From Chryseobacterium viscerum (lineage in GTDB: Bacteria; Bacteroidota; Bacteroidia; Flavobacteriales; Weeksellaceae), in NCBI RefSeq assembly GCF_002899945.2, contig NZ_PPEG02000003.1, positions 310,001-374,000 of the forward strand: a DNA stretch of 64,000 nucleotides, written 5' to 3'. A program made the position numbers and the translations under genes. This document shows, piece after piece, positions 37,587 through 46,829 of this stretch; position 1 is the stretch's first letter, and every line of letters starts with the position of its first letter. The notes below the pieces were generated by a model. That model worked only from the letters and a program-made list of their open reading frames with translations. It did no database searches and was not told where the DNA came from.

Positions 37587-38306
37587 ATGATTTTAAAGAA
37601 CTTAGAACAAAAATATGATTTCCACTATCCTGAAGTCTACAGAAGATTATCAGAATCCGGTATGCTGGATTGGGGAGAATCCAGTGCTGATTGGTATCAG
37701 AGGGTCTTTCCAAAACTAAAAGATAATCCACCTTTACTGTTATTCGGGTATGATATTGAGATCTGGAATGATGAACAGTCCATCAGTGCTTCCATTCATG
37801 AAATGTCGGAGGAAGATGATTACAGAAACATTCATGCCGGGTACAGGTTTGTTCCGTTTGCCAAAAATGGAGCAGGGGATCTGTACGCTTTTCAGTTTGA
37901 TCTTGAAAATGGAGGTGATGTTCCGGTAACTTTTATACCTCATGATGATGAGGAAGCTGAAATATTGGCTAAAAATTTTCAGGATTTTATCTTTCGCCAG
38001 CTCCTTGAAGCGGTCGTTGAAATAGATGAAGACTCTATGTTTTATGAAGAAAATGAAGCAGATCTGAAACAAAATTTGCTCAACCAGTTAAAAACACACG
38101 AATCATATTTAGCACCCAGGCACATTGATATTCTGAATGAAATTTATCAGAGAGGTATTTTTGAATATACCTACAAAGTGCCCGCAGGCAATACATTTGA
38201 AGCAGAAGGACTCATTACGTTTGATGAAATGGAAGAAATTCTGAAAAGGGAGATTGCTTTTGACAGACTAAACGCAAAATTCAATTATACAAAAGAGATA
38301 AAATAA
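37587..38306 (+). CDS. SMI1/KNR4-like protein with C-terminal extension
   Basis: The 239-residue acidic protein has a SUKH-like N-terminal domain of about 135 residues: DFHYPEVYRRLSESGML, a GYDIEIW strand and FAKNGAGDLYAFQFD. About 100 further residues include a helical segment and a domain ending FDEMEEILKREIAFDRL. It is paired with another SUKH gene. The second domain is not recognised and could be a separate immunity unit. There is no toxin gene nearby. Confidence 0.65.
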   Translation: MILKNLEQKYDFHYPEVYRRLSESGMLDWGESSADWYQRVFPKLKDNPPLLLFGYDIEIWNDEQSISASIHEMSEEDDYRNIHAGYRFVPFAKNGAGDLYAFQFDLENGGDVPVTFIPHDDEEAEILAKNFQDFIFRQLLEAVVEIDEDSMFYEENEADLKQNLLNQLKTHESYLAPRHIDILNEIYQRGIFEYTYKVPAGNTFEAEGLITFDEMEEILKREIAFDRLNAKFNYTKEIK

Positions 38307-38323
38307 GTTTTTCTATAAAAAGT

Positions 38324-38457
38324 CTGTTTAAACGAACCACAAAAGTCACAAAAGTTTTTTTTAAAACACTTTGGAAAGTTTAAAATAATACAGAATAAGT
38401 CCACATAAACTCCCAATCTTTTGTGCCTTTTGTGGTTTAATAAAAAAGTTTAAACAG
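38324..38457. repeat. 134-bp inverted-repeat element (MITE- or REP-like)
   Basis: The left arm (38324-38354) has CTGTTTAAAC then AACCACAAAAGTCACAAAAG. The right arm (38418-38457) has CTTTTGTG-C-CTTTTGTGGTT and GTTTAAACAG in reverse complement, with an 8-nt extra stretch. The arms pair over about 29 bp with few mismatches, around a 63-nt core. No coding potential is seen. It ends just before a terminator and may be a miniature mobile element or a repeated palindrome. Confidence 0.65.
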
Positions 38458-38468
38458 TTTTAAAAATA

Positions 38469-38503
38469 AAAAGCCTGCAAATGAAAAATTGCAGGCTTTT
38501 TTA
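38469..38503 (+). terminator. terminator after the SUKH pair
   Basis: AAAAGCCTGCAA (38469-38480) pairs with TTGCAGGCTTTT (38489-38500), followed by TT. Confidence 0.85.
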
Positions 38504-38576
38504 TGGAATGATTTCTGATTACTATAGGAATTTCTGCTTTGAAAAAACAGTAAATTTATACCCTAAGAAATAGAAT

Positions 38577-39137
38577 ATGCAGCAGCTAAGGACTCACATC
38601 GAAAAAATAATCCCTCTACATGATAGCGAATTTGAATTCATATCATCCTGCTTTACCTATAAAAAATATAAGAAGCATCAGTTTCTGGTACAGGAAGGAG
38701 AAGCGGTATCCTACAATTATTTTGTATTGAAAGGTCTATTGAAATTGGTGTATTCTGATGAAACCGGAAAAGAACATATTATCGGATTTGCCATGGAAGA
38801 TTGGTGGGAAACAGATTTTCCGGCTTACTATCAGCAGACTCTGGCAACGATGTCTCTGGAATGTCTTGAAGATACAGAAGTATTGTGTCTTACGTTAGAC
38901 GATTATAAAAAGCTCTGTACGCAGCTTCCAAAACTTGAACATTTCTTCCTTGAAAAAGCCTATATGGGATTCATTACAGCTCAGCAGCGTACTATTTCAA
39001 TGATGACAACAGGTATAAAAGATCGTTATGACCAGCTTTTGAAAAAGTATCCTTCTTTGGTTCAGCGGGTTCCGAAATCTCTTTTGGCAGCATATCTGGG
39101 CGTATCCAGAGAAACTTTAAGCCGTCTGTCGCTGTAA
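38577..39137 (+). CDS. Crp/Fnr-family transcription regulator
   Basis: The 186-residue protein has a cyclic-nucleotide-binding-type beta-barrel (about residues 25-115; QFLVQEGEAVSYNYFVLKGLLKL) and a C-terminal HTH (VPKSLLAAYLGVSRETLSRLSL). It lacks the four FNR cysteines, so it is not an Fe-S oxygen sensor. The HTH stops directly after the recognition helix, so it is a short Crp form common in Bacteroidota. A perfect GTGATCCGGATCAC palindrome lies between it and the ridA-like gene and is the likely target site. Confidence 0.85.
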   Translation: MQQLRTHIEKIIPLHDSEFEFISSCFTYKKYKKHQFLVQEGEAVSYNYFVLKGLLKLVYSDETGKEHIIGFAMEDWWETDFPAYYQQTLATMSLECLEDTEVLCLTLDDYKKLCTQLPKLEHFFLEKAYMGFITAQQRTISMMTTGIKDRYDQLLKKYPSLVQRVPKSLLAAYLGVSRETLSRLSL

Positions 39138-39163
39138 AATGTGACTTCACTCACACCATAATC

Positions 39164-39177
39164 GTGATCCGGATCAC
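39164..39177 (+). promoter_or_regulatory. Crp-type operator upstream of ridA
   Basis: GTGATCCGGATCAC is a perfect 14-bp palindrome that resembles the Crp half-sites TGTGA/TCACA. It lies 60 bp before the RidA start and just after the Crp-family gene. Confidence 0.65.
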
Positions 39178-39236
39178 AGGGATTTGCTGTATCTATTCTG
39201 CAATTTTGCAGAGTAACTTATAACAAATTCAATACA

Positions 39237-39626
39237 ATGGAAAAAAGAATAATTAATCCATGGAAATGGCAGGATGAGAGAAGCTATTCTCAGGCTGTAG
39301 AAGTAAAAAATGTTGAAAGTACTTTATATTGCTCAGGACAGGCTGCTATTGACCCTGACGGAACATCAAGTGATAAGGATATGAAATCCCAGCTGGAACA
39401 GGCCATTGCCAATCTGGAAGAACTAATCCGCTCAGCAGGATATGAGTGTGAAGGGATTGTCCGATTAAATATCTATACAACTTCTACAGAAGAACTTTGG
39501 CCTTATTTCCCCATTCTTCAGGAGTGGATTGCTAAGCATAAAATCCAGCAGGCAGTAACAATGCTGGAAGTAACGGGCTTATTTGAAACCTTAAAAGTTG
39601 AGCTCGAAGCGACAGTAGTAAAATAA
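39237..39626 (+). CDS. RidA/YjgF-family protein
   Basis: The 129-residue protein matches the RidA (YjgF/L-PSP) family: an N-terminal VESTLYCSGQAAIDPDG, a middle DMKSQLEQAIANLEELIRSAG, and a C-terminal EVTGLFETLKVELEATVVK. Family members deaminate reactive enamine/imine intermediates or act as detoxifiers, but this sequence lacks clear proof of that activity because the usual catalytic Arg/Glu context is altered. It probably belongs to the Crp regulon. Confidence 0.8.
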   Translation: MEKRIINPWKWQDERSYSQAVEVKNVESTLYCSGQAAIDPDGTSSDKDMKSQLEQAIANLEELIRSAGYECEGIVRLNIYTTSTEELWPYFPILQEWIAKHKIQQAVTMLEVTGLFETLKVELEATVVK

Positions 39627-39642
39627 ATGAGACATATAAATT

Positions 39643-39684
39643 AAAAAAAGACCTTCAAATCAACTTTTGAAGGTCTTTTTTTCT
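39643..39684 (+). terminator. terminator after ridA
   Basis: AAAAAAAGACCTTCAAA (39643-39659) faces TTTGAAGGTCTTTTTTT (39666-39682), a strong perfect stem. Confidence 0.88.
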
Positions 39685-40037
39685 TTTAATTGAATTAGTA
39701 TAAAGATCTATGAACATTCAATTTTACTAATACTAATGGACTTTGTTCTGGTACGGAAGATATTATTTCTTTTAGAGTATAGCGGTAATTTTAATGATGG
39801 TGTGTATTTAATGAAATATAGATTATGGTAACTATATTTTACTAATTTATTGTAATAGTGTGTGTTTTGAGAAAAATAAATAATTATTTTTCATTTAAAA
39901 TCTTTCACTTCTGTGTGAAATACATTATATTTGGTTAAATGTAAGGTGATGATTTTAATTGAATTGGTATTCATAATGAAGCAATCACCTTCATATCACC
40001 AAAAAATTTTAAAATATTAACTAAAAAAGAATTTATT
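39685..40037. other. leader region of the secreted protein gene
   Basis: About 350 bp contain no gene. TATATTTG at 39926-39933 matches the -7 consensus TANNTTTG and has a weak TTTC 19 bp upstream (39903-39906), giving a leader of about 100 nt before the ATG at 40038. Confidence 0.45.
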
Positions 40038-40850
40038 ATGAAACGTAAACTCGTCTATTTTTCACTTCTTTTGGCAAGTAATTGTATTTTTTTAAGTGCA
40101 CAGGTAGGTATTAACACCACTAATCCACAAGGAGTCTTCAATATTGATGGTGCAAAGGATAATCCCACCACTGGAATACCGTCAGTAGCGCAACAAGCCA
40201 ATGATGTGGCTGTTACCGCTGCAGGAAATATGGGAATAGGGACTACAGTTCCTTCCAATAAGCTCCATATCAATGGTACAGATCCGTTGCGTCTGCAGGG
40301 AGTTGGAACAGGAAATAGTACCACAGACCCTCTGTTGGTGATTGATGCTAATGGTGTTGTAAAGAACATTGGTACATTAGGAGCGTTATCTATTCCTAGT
40401 CCCGCGGTTTTCCGTCTGGAAACGGGCCAAACTGACTTTTTACAGGCTCAGGGCGCAGGCGGATCACTGGCAGTACCTATGACTATTATAAAAAATTCTA
40501 TTGTAGGATTGTCCTATAATGCAGGTACAAGTACCATCACTTTTCCTGCGGGAACGTATCAGATTACATTTGTTTATGAAGCATCACATAATGCTGCAGG
40601 ATGTACAGTCAGTTCTTATTTTGTAGATTTTCCTTTGAATGCTACAACTTCCAGAGTTCACAACACTGCAGCACATTCGCAGGGAGCACTTTCCAATCAT
40701 GGAGGAACCATTACGTATGCAACTACGGTTCCAGCCAACAAAACCTGGCAGATCAACCTCGGTAGAGGTCAGTCAGGTAACTGTTCAGGGATAGGAATGA
40801 GCTTAGCAGCGACGTCTACCCAGATGCTTGTTTTCCGAATTGGGGATTAA
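40038..40850 (+). CDS. secreted beta-rich protein, C1q/TNF-like C-terminal domain
   Basis: The 270-residue protein has a signal peptide (MKRKLVYFSLLLASNCIFLSAQ). The N-terminal part is rich in Gly, Asn and Thr and carries repeated VGINTTNPQG and MGIGTTVPSNKLHIN motifs, the trimeric-fibre style also seen in tail fibres. The C-terminal 140 residues look like a jelly-roll (ITFPAGTYQITFVYEASHN and CSGIGMSLAATSTQMLVFRIGD). Such proteins are common in Chryseobacterium; the function is unknown, presumably surface or extracellular. Confidence 0.6.
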   Translation: MKRKLVYFSLLLASNCIFLSAQVGINTTNPQGVFNIDGAKDNPTTGIPSVAQQANDVAVTAAGNMGIGTTVPSNKLHINGTDPLRLQGVGTGNSTTDPLLVIDANGVVKNIGTLGALSIPSPAVFRLETGQTDFLQAQGAGGSLAVPMTIIKNSIVGLSYNAGTSTITFPAGTYQITFVYEASHNAAGCTVSSYFVDFPLNATTSRVHNTAAHSQGALSNHGGTITYATTVPANKTWQINLGRGQSGNCSGIGMSLAATSTQMLVFRIGD

Positions 40851-40909
40851 TCCTATATATATTCCCAAGGCATTAATCAATCAAAAAAGATTCTATTAAC
40901 ACAAATACT

Positions 40910-40940
40910 AAAGCACTGGTTTATACTGGTGCTTTGTTGT
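40910..40940 (+). terminator. weak terminator
   Basis: AAAGCAC (40910-40916) pairs with GTGCTTT (40929-40935) around a 12-nt loop, without a strong T tract. Confidence 0.5.
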
Positions 40941-41035
40941 ATTGAGAAAGTGGGATATGGATTATTGTAAACAGATTTTTTTAGAAGTAAAGCTTTTCAT
41001 ACATTTATATAGATTAATCAATACTCATTATCAGG

Positions 41036-41824
41036 ATGAATATTCAACTTTTTTCAAAAAATGCTTTAGTAGGTGGGGCTACACAGGGAATCGGAGCCGG
41101 AATTGCCCTAGAATTAGCAAAATGTGGTGCCAATGTTACCGTTATGGCCCGTAATGAAACAAAATTGAAAGATTTTGTTTCTTCACTCCCAATAATCAAT
41201 TCTAATCAGCACCACGAGTATCTGGTGGCTGACTTTTCGGATATTGAAAGCTATAAAAAAATTATTGCAGGATATTTTAATACTCATTCGGTAGATATTC
41301 TGGTTAATAATACAAACGGTCCGGAACCTGGTTTGGCTCTTGATAAAAATGCAGATGATTACCAGAAGGCATTTGATCTTCTTTTTAAAACGGTTTGCGA
41401 AACAACATTGTTGGCTCTGCCTCATATGATCAAACAGAGAAACGGACGTATCATCAATGTTTCTTCACTATCGGTAAAAGAACCAATCGCCAATCTGGCT
41501 CTTTCCAATTCTATCCGTTCTGCAGTAATCGCCTGGGCAAAGACTCTTTCCAGTGAAATTGCACAACATAATATCACTATAAATAATGTGTTAACGGGGT
41601 ATTTTGATACCGAGCGAATTAAAAAACTCGTTACCCATGAAGCGCAGCAGACCGGTACTCCGGCAGAAGAAATAAAAAAAGCGAGAGAAAATAAAATTCC
41701 AATGAAAAGATTCGGACAGCCTGAGGAATATGGTCATCTTGTTGCCTTCCTGGCATCAGAATATGCCGCTTATCTTACCGGAACAAGTATCCCTTTGGAT
41801 GGAGGGTTGAATAATACGTATTAA
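41036..41824 (+). CDS. SDR-family oxidoreductase with altered active site
   Basis: The 262-residue protein has a Rossmann fold with the SDR cofactor motif GGATQGIG (residues 13-20) and NNTNG near residue 91. The catalytic Ser144 is present. The usual YxxxK is replaced by Ser157-Asn-Ser-Ile-Arg161 (ALSNSIRSAV). SDR members of this type exist, but loss of Tyr and Lys means it may not catalyse the classical dehydrogenase reaction. The C-terminal RFGQPEEYGHLVAFLASEYAAYLTG is standard. It is probably single. Confidence 0.8.
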   Translation: MNIQLFSKNALVGGATQGIGAGIALELAKCGANVTVMARNETKLKDFVSSLPIINSNQHHEYLVADFSDIESYKKIIAGYFNTHSVDILVNNTNGPEPGLALDKNADDYQKAFDLLFKTVCETTLLALPHMIKQRNGRIINVSSLSVKEPIANLALSNSIRSAVIAWAKTLSSEIAQHNITINNVLTGYFDTERIKKLVTHEAQQTGTPAEEIKKARENKIPMKRFGQPEEYGHLVAFLASEYAAYLTGTSIPLDGGLNNTY

Positions 41825-42001
41825 AATTTTAGACCACCTGATCTATTTATACAGTATCATTGTAAACTTCTTGAATTGAGTTAAAGCTTTTGCTGTTTTT
41901 TGGATTTTATCATCTCAATATTTTTATTTTAAATAATATTTTCAACTTTCATGTAATAAACCCTTTTTTTCAGTTGTCATATACATATTGAAAAATAGTA
42001 T

Positions 42002-45000
42002 ATGAAAAACTGGTCTTTTAAAAAATGGAACACCGTAGTGGGATGGTTCCTTTTTGCTGTTGCGCTCATCACGTATCTCTCAACCATAGAACATTCCCTG
42101 AGTTTTTGGGATTGCGGGGAATATATATCTTCAGCCGTAAAATTGGAGGTAACCCATGCTCCGGGAGCCGCTTTATTTCAGATTGTAGGGGCGGTGGCAA
42201 GTATTTTTGCATTGGGGAATTCAGAAAATTATTCTATTGTAATTAATGCAATGTCAGCAGTATTCAGTGCTTTTACCATTCTGTTTCTGTTCTGGACGAT
42301 TACCCATTTTTTAAGACGGCTTTTAAATAGAGACTTTGAAGACCTTACCAGATCTCAGAAGATTTCGATACTCTTTGCCGGAGTAATCGGAGCTTTATGC
42401 TTTACATTTTCAGATACGTTCTGGTTTTCAGCGGTAGAAGGTGAGGTATATGCGATGGCTTCTCTGTTTATTGCACTGTTGGTCTGGCTTATCACCAAAT
42501 GGGAAAACGAATATAAGGCAGGTGACAGTGAAAGATGGATCATTCTTATTTTCTTTATAATAGGCCTTTCTGTAGGCGTTCATATGATGTGTATGCTGGC
42601 AATTCCGGCCATATGTCTGGTGTATTACGCCAGAAACTATACTTTTTCATGGAAGAGTTTTATAATAGCCAATCTGGTTACATTAGGAATTCTTGCATTT
42701 GTATTCAAATTTATTTTCCCATTGGTCATGACTTTGTTCGGGAAACTTGAAATTTTCTTTGTGAATGGGCTGGGGCTTCCTTTCCATTCAGGGACGATTG
42801 TTGCGTTTGTTCTCATGACCGTAATCAGTTATCTTTTGATTAAATACGCCAGAAAAGCCAAAAGAAAGCTGTACCAGACTATCGTTTTATCTCTTGTATA
42901 CATGATCATTGGTTTCTCGTGCTGGCTGGTAATTCCTATCAGAGCCAATGCCAATCCTCCAATGAACCTTAATGACCCGGATACCGCAATCGGAATGCGG
43001 GATTATTACAACAGGGTACAATATGGGGACTGGCCTACCATTTACGGACAGAACTACACGGCATTTCTTGATAAAAATGGATTGGAAAAAGAGGAAGATG
43101 GAAGCTATAAAAGAGATGTCACTGGAGATATCTACGAAAAAGATGAAAAAACCGGAACGTACAGAAAAACCGGGGAAAGATTCAATTATGTGTTTAATAA
43201 ATCCCACATCAGTTTTATGCCGAGGATGTTCAATGAAGATAAAGAGGTGACTGCCAATTATATTTCTTTGTATGGAGCTCCGGATTTTACCTTCAATTAT
43301 GACAATGCTGATGTAGCGGACAATCCGGAGGCTAAACGGATTTTTGAGGAGCTTAGAGCGAAATATGAAGGAGATTCTATCACAGCAGAAGATTATCTGA
43401 AGGTAAAACCTTACGATCTTATCAAAGTAAAACGCCCTTCCTTCGCTCAAAATATGGATTATTTTATCTCTTTCCAGAACGGATACTATTTTGTAAGATA
43501 CCTGATGTGGAATTTTGCAGGAAGACAAAATGATCTTGAGGGACATATGGAAAATACCAATGGCAACTGGATCTCAGGATTTTCTTTTATAGATAATGCA
43601 ATGCTGGGTGATCAGGATCATATGCCCGCCAAATTTAAAAACGAAAGCACCGTAAAGTTTTTTTTCCTTCCATTGATATTAGGTTTGATTGGCTTCTTTT
43701 TCCAGCTAAACAGAGATTTCGGAAGGTTTTATGCCGTCCTTTCATTGTTTGTTCTGACAAGCATGGGAATTGTCTTTTATACTGGAGTAAAGCCATTCGA
43801 AGTAAGAGAAAGAGACTATGCAATGGTAGGGTCATTCTATGCCTTTGCGATCTGGATCGGTTTGGGAGCCGGAGCTATACTTTGGACAATTCAATCTAAG
43901 CTTAAATCCGGTACAGCCCCTATTGTTTTGGGAATTATATTATTAGGAATTCCTTTTATGATGGGCTTCCAGAATTATACTTCACATGACAGAAGCAAAA
44001 AAACGGGAGCCCGTGATTATGCGTATTCATTTTTACGTTCGCTGCCTAAAAACGATATTATTTTCATCTATGGTGACAATGATACTTTTCCGGTATGGGC
44101 AATCCAGGAAACAGAAAGATTCAGGGATGATGTAAAAACAGTCAACTTTACTCTTTTGGCCACACCATGGAGTATCGATCAGGTAAAAAGAAGAACATAC
44201 AATGCTATGGGAATCCCGGGAGAGTTGACCCATGAAGAATACAGAGACGGCGTAAATGATCAGGTGTATCTGATGAAAAAAGAAGACTGGGAAGGGTTTT
44301 TCCAAATGTTGAAAGAACAGGGAGCCCCCGAGACAGAATTTCAGGAGTTCAGAAAATATCTGACTCAGGATTCTCTTACTTTGAAAGATGCTATCAAATT
44401 CCTAAAGCTAAAATCATCCGCAAAGGATGAACTATTGAAAATGTATTTTGGCGAAAAACAGTACGAAAAGTACAATATTCTTCCGGTAAGTAAATTTATC
44501 CTTCCTGTAAATAAGGAAAATGCTGTAAAATCAGGGATCATTAATAAAGCTGATCTTCCCAATGCAGTGGATCAGATTATGATCAATTATGAGGCGAATA
44601 CCCTTTATAAAAGCAATCTGATGATGCTGGATATGCTGGCCAATTTCGACTGGAAACGATCTGTGAATTTCTCATCAGGCGGAATGTATGACAGTGAAAA
44701 TATTTTTTATCTTGATGAATATCTGCAGTTTGATGGTTTCAGTTACAGGCTGGTTCCTATTCATACTCCCCAAAGTCCGGATGGAGATAAAGGAAGGGTA
44801 GACGCCAATTCTCTTTATCAGGTGGTAAAAAACTTCAGATGGGGTAATTTTAAAGACCTTAGTATTCATTATGATGAAACGGCTACTTCAAATATTCTGG
44901 GCTACAGGATGTCCGTAAGCAGAGCAGTGTCTGCACTTGTAGTAAGCGGACAGAAAGCTAAGGCCCTGGAGCTGTTGGATCTTGCGGCAAAAGAAATTCC

Positions 45001-45487
45001 TGTTGAGAAATACAACGACCCACGCTCATTAAGCTCAATGGTAACCGGATATATCGTTGCGGGGCAGGAGCAGAAAGGCCTTCAGTTGGCAGAAACTCTC
45101 AAGAAAGGAATATTTGAAGAATACGATTACTATCAGAACCTTTCCCCATCATTTAAGGCTGCATCCAAAAGACCGATGAGGTCCAAACCAATGGAATATG
45201 CATTAGTTGTTTCAGCGGTTACGGATGCTTACAAGACTTTGGGGCAGAACGAAAAAGCGTATTCATATGTTTTGAAATCTGTTACACCGATCGACAAAAA
45301 ATTCAATGCTTTTGTAAATAGATTACAGCAAATGGGTAAAGAAAAAGCCATGAAGGAATCTGAAAATGTCCGACAGATTGCTCCTTTTTATCAATATTTA
45401 TTCAATGTGATGGAGCCTTTTGACTCTGCCTACTCCAGAAAAAAAGAAATTGAAATAACCAATGCCATGATGAAAGCAACGCAGTAA
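42002..45487 (+). CDS. DUF2723/GT117-type multi-pass membrane glycosyltransferase
   Basis: The 1161-residue protein has an N-terminal hydrophobic half of about ten or more membrane segments. The diagnostic start is LSTIEHSLSFWDCGEY with the catalytic-type DCGE (Asp37, Glu40) of the DUF2723/GT117 family, related to the GT-C mannosyltransferases. A large soluble C-terminal part includes TPR-like helices near residues 960-1090. The family is widespread in Bacteroidota and is thought to glycosylate lipids or proteins on the periplasmic side. It is monocistronic, with a long terminator. Confidence 0.88.
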   Translation: MKNWSFKKWNTVVGWFLFAVALITYLSTIEHSLSFWDCGEYISSAVKLEVTHAPGAALFQIVGAVASIFALGNSENYSIVINAMSAVFSAFTILFLFWTITHFLRRLLNRDFEDLTRSQKISILFAGVIGALCFTFSDTFWFSAVEGEVYAMASLFIALLVWLITKWENEYKAGDSERWIILIFFIIGLSVGVHMMCMLAIPAICLVYYARNYTFSWKSFIIANLVTLGILAFVFKFIFPLVMTLFGKLEIFFVNGLGLPFHSGTIVAFVLMTVISYLLIKYARKAKRKLYQTIVLSLVYMIIGFSCWLVIPIRANANPPMNLNDPDTAIGMRDYYNRVQYGDWPTIYGQNYTAFLDKNGLEKEEDGSYKRDVTGDIYEKDEKTGTYRKTGERFNYVFNKSHISFMPRMFNEDKEVTANYISLYGAPDFTFNYDNADVADNPEAKRIFEELRAKYEGDSITAEDYLKVKPYDLIKVKRPSFAQNMDYFISFQNGYYFVRYLMWNFAGRQNDLEGHMENTNGNWISGFSFIDNAMLGDQDHMPAKFKNESTVKFFFLPLILGLIGFFFQLNRDFGRFYAVLSLFVLTSMGIVFYTGVKPFEVRERDYAMVGSFYAFAIWIGLGAGAILWTIQSKLKSGTAPIVLGIILLGIPFMMGFQNYTSHDRSKKTGARDYAYSFLRSLPKNDIIFIYGDNDTFPVWAIQETERFRDDVKTVNFTLLATPWSIDQVKRRTYNAMGIPGELTHEEYRDGVNDQVYLMKKEDWEGFFQMLKEQGAPETEFQEFRKYLTQDSLTLKDAIKFLKLKSSAKDELLKMYFGEKQYEKYNILPVSKFILPVNKENAVKSGIINKADLPNAVDQIMINYEANTLYKSNLMMLDMLANFDWKRSVNFSSGGMYDSENIFYLDEYLQFDGFSYRLVPIHTPQSPDGDKGRVDANSLYQVVKNFRWGNFKDLSIHYDETATSNILGYRMSVSRAVSALVVSGQKAKALELLDLAAKEIPVEKYNDPRSLSSMVTGYIVAGQEQKGLQLAETLKKGIFEEYDYYQNLSPSFKAASKRPMRSKPMEYALVVSAVTDAYKTLGQNEKAYSYVLKSVTPIDKKFNAFVNRLQQMGKEKAMKESENVRQIAPFYQYLFNVMEPFDSAYSRKKEIEITNAMMKATQ

Positions 45488-45497
45488 ACGATATGTG

Positions 45498-45561
45498 AAA
45501 AAACAGGCTGTCTCATATAAATAATGTTTAATTATTTGACTTTTGAGACAGCCTGTTTTTT
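45498..45561. terminator. long-stem bidirectional terminator
   Basis: AAAAAACAGGCTGTCTCA (from 45498) pairs perfectly with TGAGACAGCCTGTTTTTT (to 45561) around a 29-nt loop. The GT117 and Ric genes converge on it. Confidence 0.85.
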
Positions 45562-45572
45562 GTTATCTATTT

Positions 45573-46298
45573 TTAAAGGACAGCAGTAAACTCTTTTTCC
45601 AGTCGGATAGCTTTCGGAAACAGAATATTATTTTCGAGATGAATATGTTTATGCAAATCATTTTCAAAATCCTGAAGCATCGCAAAAGCAACCTTATACG
45701 TGTTGCAGGCATCTGCTGGAGGAAGATATTCATCAGTGATTTCTGCAATCTTTCTGAAACGGTCACCCTCCACTGTATGTTCGTGCTGCATCATATGAAC
45801 AGGATTTTCCACTGTTCCAAAAACGGGTTGCTGCAGAGATCCACCGGATATTTTCGTCTTCATCATATTTCTTACAAAAGGAAACAGGATGAGTTCTTCT
45901 TTTTTCATGTGAGCTGCCAGATCGTGAGCTGATTCATTAAATAAAGTATTGATTTCAAAGAGTTCCGGATGTCTCTCTCCATGAACTTTGCATAGTTTCT
46001 CAAGGAAAGCTTGTAAAACCGGAGTTTTTTCCTCCACATAGCGGTGATGGGTTTTCTCAATATAATCTGCCAGCAGATCTAAAGGCCAGCTGTTGAAGTC
46101 TATTGATGCGCCTTCATTTTTGGGTAATGCTTCCAGCTCTTCATAAATCTTTTCAGGCGGAAGTTTCTTATTGCTGCAGGCTTCTTCAATAGTTCTTCCT
46201 CCTTTACAGCAGAAATCAATGCCATGTCTTTTAAAAATGGCAGCTGTTCTGAAATCTTCAGCCACCATATTTCCTATAAAGTCTGTTCTTGTGTTCAT
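45573..46298 (-). CDS. ric: iron-sulfur cluster repair di-iron protein Ric (ScdA/YtfE)
   Basis: The 241-residue protein begins with the DUF542 domain (NMVAEDFRTAAIFKRHGIDFCCKGGRT) and continues with a hemerythrin-like di-iron domain with spaced His/Glu ligands (HHRYVEEKTPVLQAF and KEELILFPFVRNM). Ric repairs Fe-S clusters damaged by nitric oxide or peroxide. It is the last gene of a unit with an Rrf2 regulator and a cytochrome c, starting 24 bp after the cytochrome. Confidence 0.92.
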   Translation of the reverse strand: MNTRTDFIGNMVAEDFRTAAIFKRHGIDFCCKGGRTIEEACSNKKLPPEKIYEELEALPKNEGASIDFNSWPLDLLADYIEKTHHRYVEEKTPVLQAFLEKLCKVHGERHPELFEINTLFNESAHDLAAHMKKEELILFPFVRNMMKTKISGGSLQQPVFGTVENPVHMMQHEHTVEGDRFRKIAEITDEYLPPADACNTYKVAFAMLQDFENDLHKHIHLENNILFPKAIRLEKEFTAVL

Positions 46299-46321
46299 AA
46301 TATGATACTTTTTGTTTTTGA

Positions 46322-46744
46322 TTATTTTTTGAGTGACAGGATATATTTTACCATTAGCTTGGCGTCTTCTTTACTTAATCCTGTGTGAGGAGCCATCGGA
46401 ATGTCTCCCCAATTACCTTTACCTCCATCAACTATTTTTTGTGCCAGCATATCGAGATCTGCGTCTGTATATTTTGCAGCAACTTCCTGGTAAGAAGGTC
46501 CAATTAATTTTGAATCCACCTTATGACAGGTAAGACAGTCGGTTTCCTGAATTAATTGTAACCCTTTATCCCCTGTTGGATTCGGTATTACGACAGGAGC
46601 CGGAGGAGCTTCTACGGGGGATGGGGCTGTCTGCAGAGCGGTAGGGTCAGGCTGTGGGATTGGAGTGGTTTCTGTTTTGGAACAGGAAAATAAAACGAAT
46701 GACAGCACCGGAATAATGAGCGTTTTTAGCAATTGTGTTTTCAT
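46322..46744 (-). CDS. lipoprotein cytochrome c
   Basis: The 140-residue protein has a lipoprotein signal (SFVLFSC, lipid Cys21), a Pro-rich linker (about residues 28-57), and a small class I cytochrome c domain with CLTCH (Cys70, Cys73, His74) and the distal Met117 in IPMAPH. It is exported and anchored to a membrane, likely as an electron carrier to a terminal enzyme. Co-location with Ric and an Rrf2 regulator suggests a role under NO or low-oxygen stress. A 22-bp palindrome lies 47-68 bp upstream. Confidence 0.88.
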   Translation of the reverse strand: MKTQLLKTLIIPVLSFVLFSCSKTETTPIPQPDPTALQTAPSPVEAPPAPVVIPNPTGDKGLQLIQETDCLTCHKVDSKLIGPSYQEVAAKYTDADLDMLAQKIVDGGKGNWGDIPMAPHTGLSKEDAKLMVKYILSLKK

Positions 46745-46790
46745 AATGTGGGGTATTTAAGGTATAATTTCATATTAATCTATTTAATAT

Positions 46791-46812
46791 TAAAAGATCT
46801 TTTTATCTTTTA
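46791..46812 (-). promoter_or_regulatory. Rrf2-type operator upstream of the cytochrome gene
   Basis: TAAAAGA-N8-TCTTTTA, identical in half-sites and spacing to the site upstream of the Rrf2 gene at 47303-47324. Confidence 0.7.
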
Positions 46813-46829
46813 TTTAATTAAATTTTTTT

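Noticed and set aside
42887..43546. 219-codon - strand frame inside the GT117 gene
   Set aside because: It is a shadow of the well-supported glycosyltransferase frame and has no motif.
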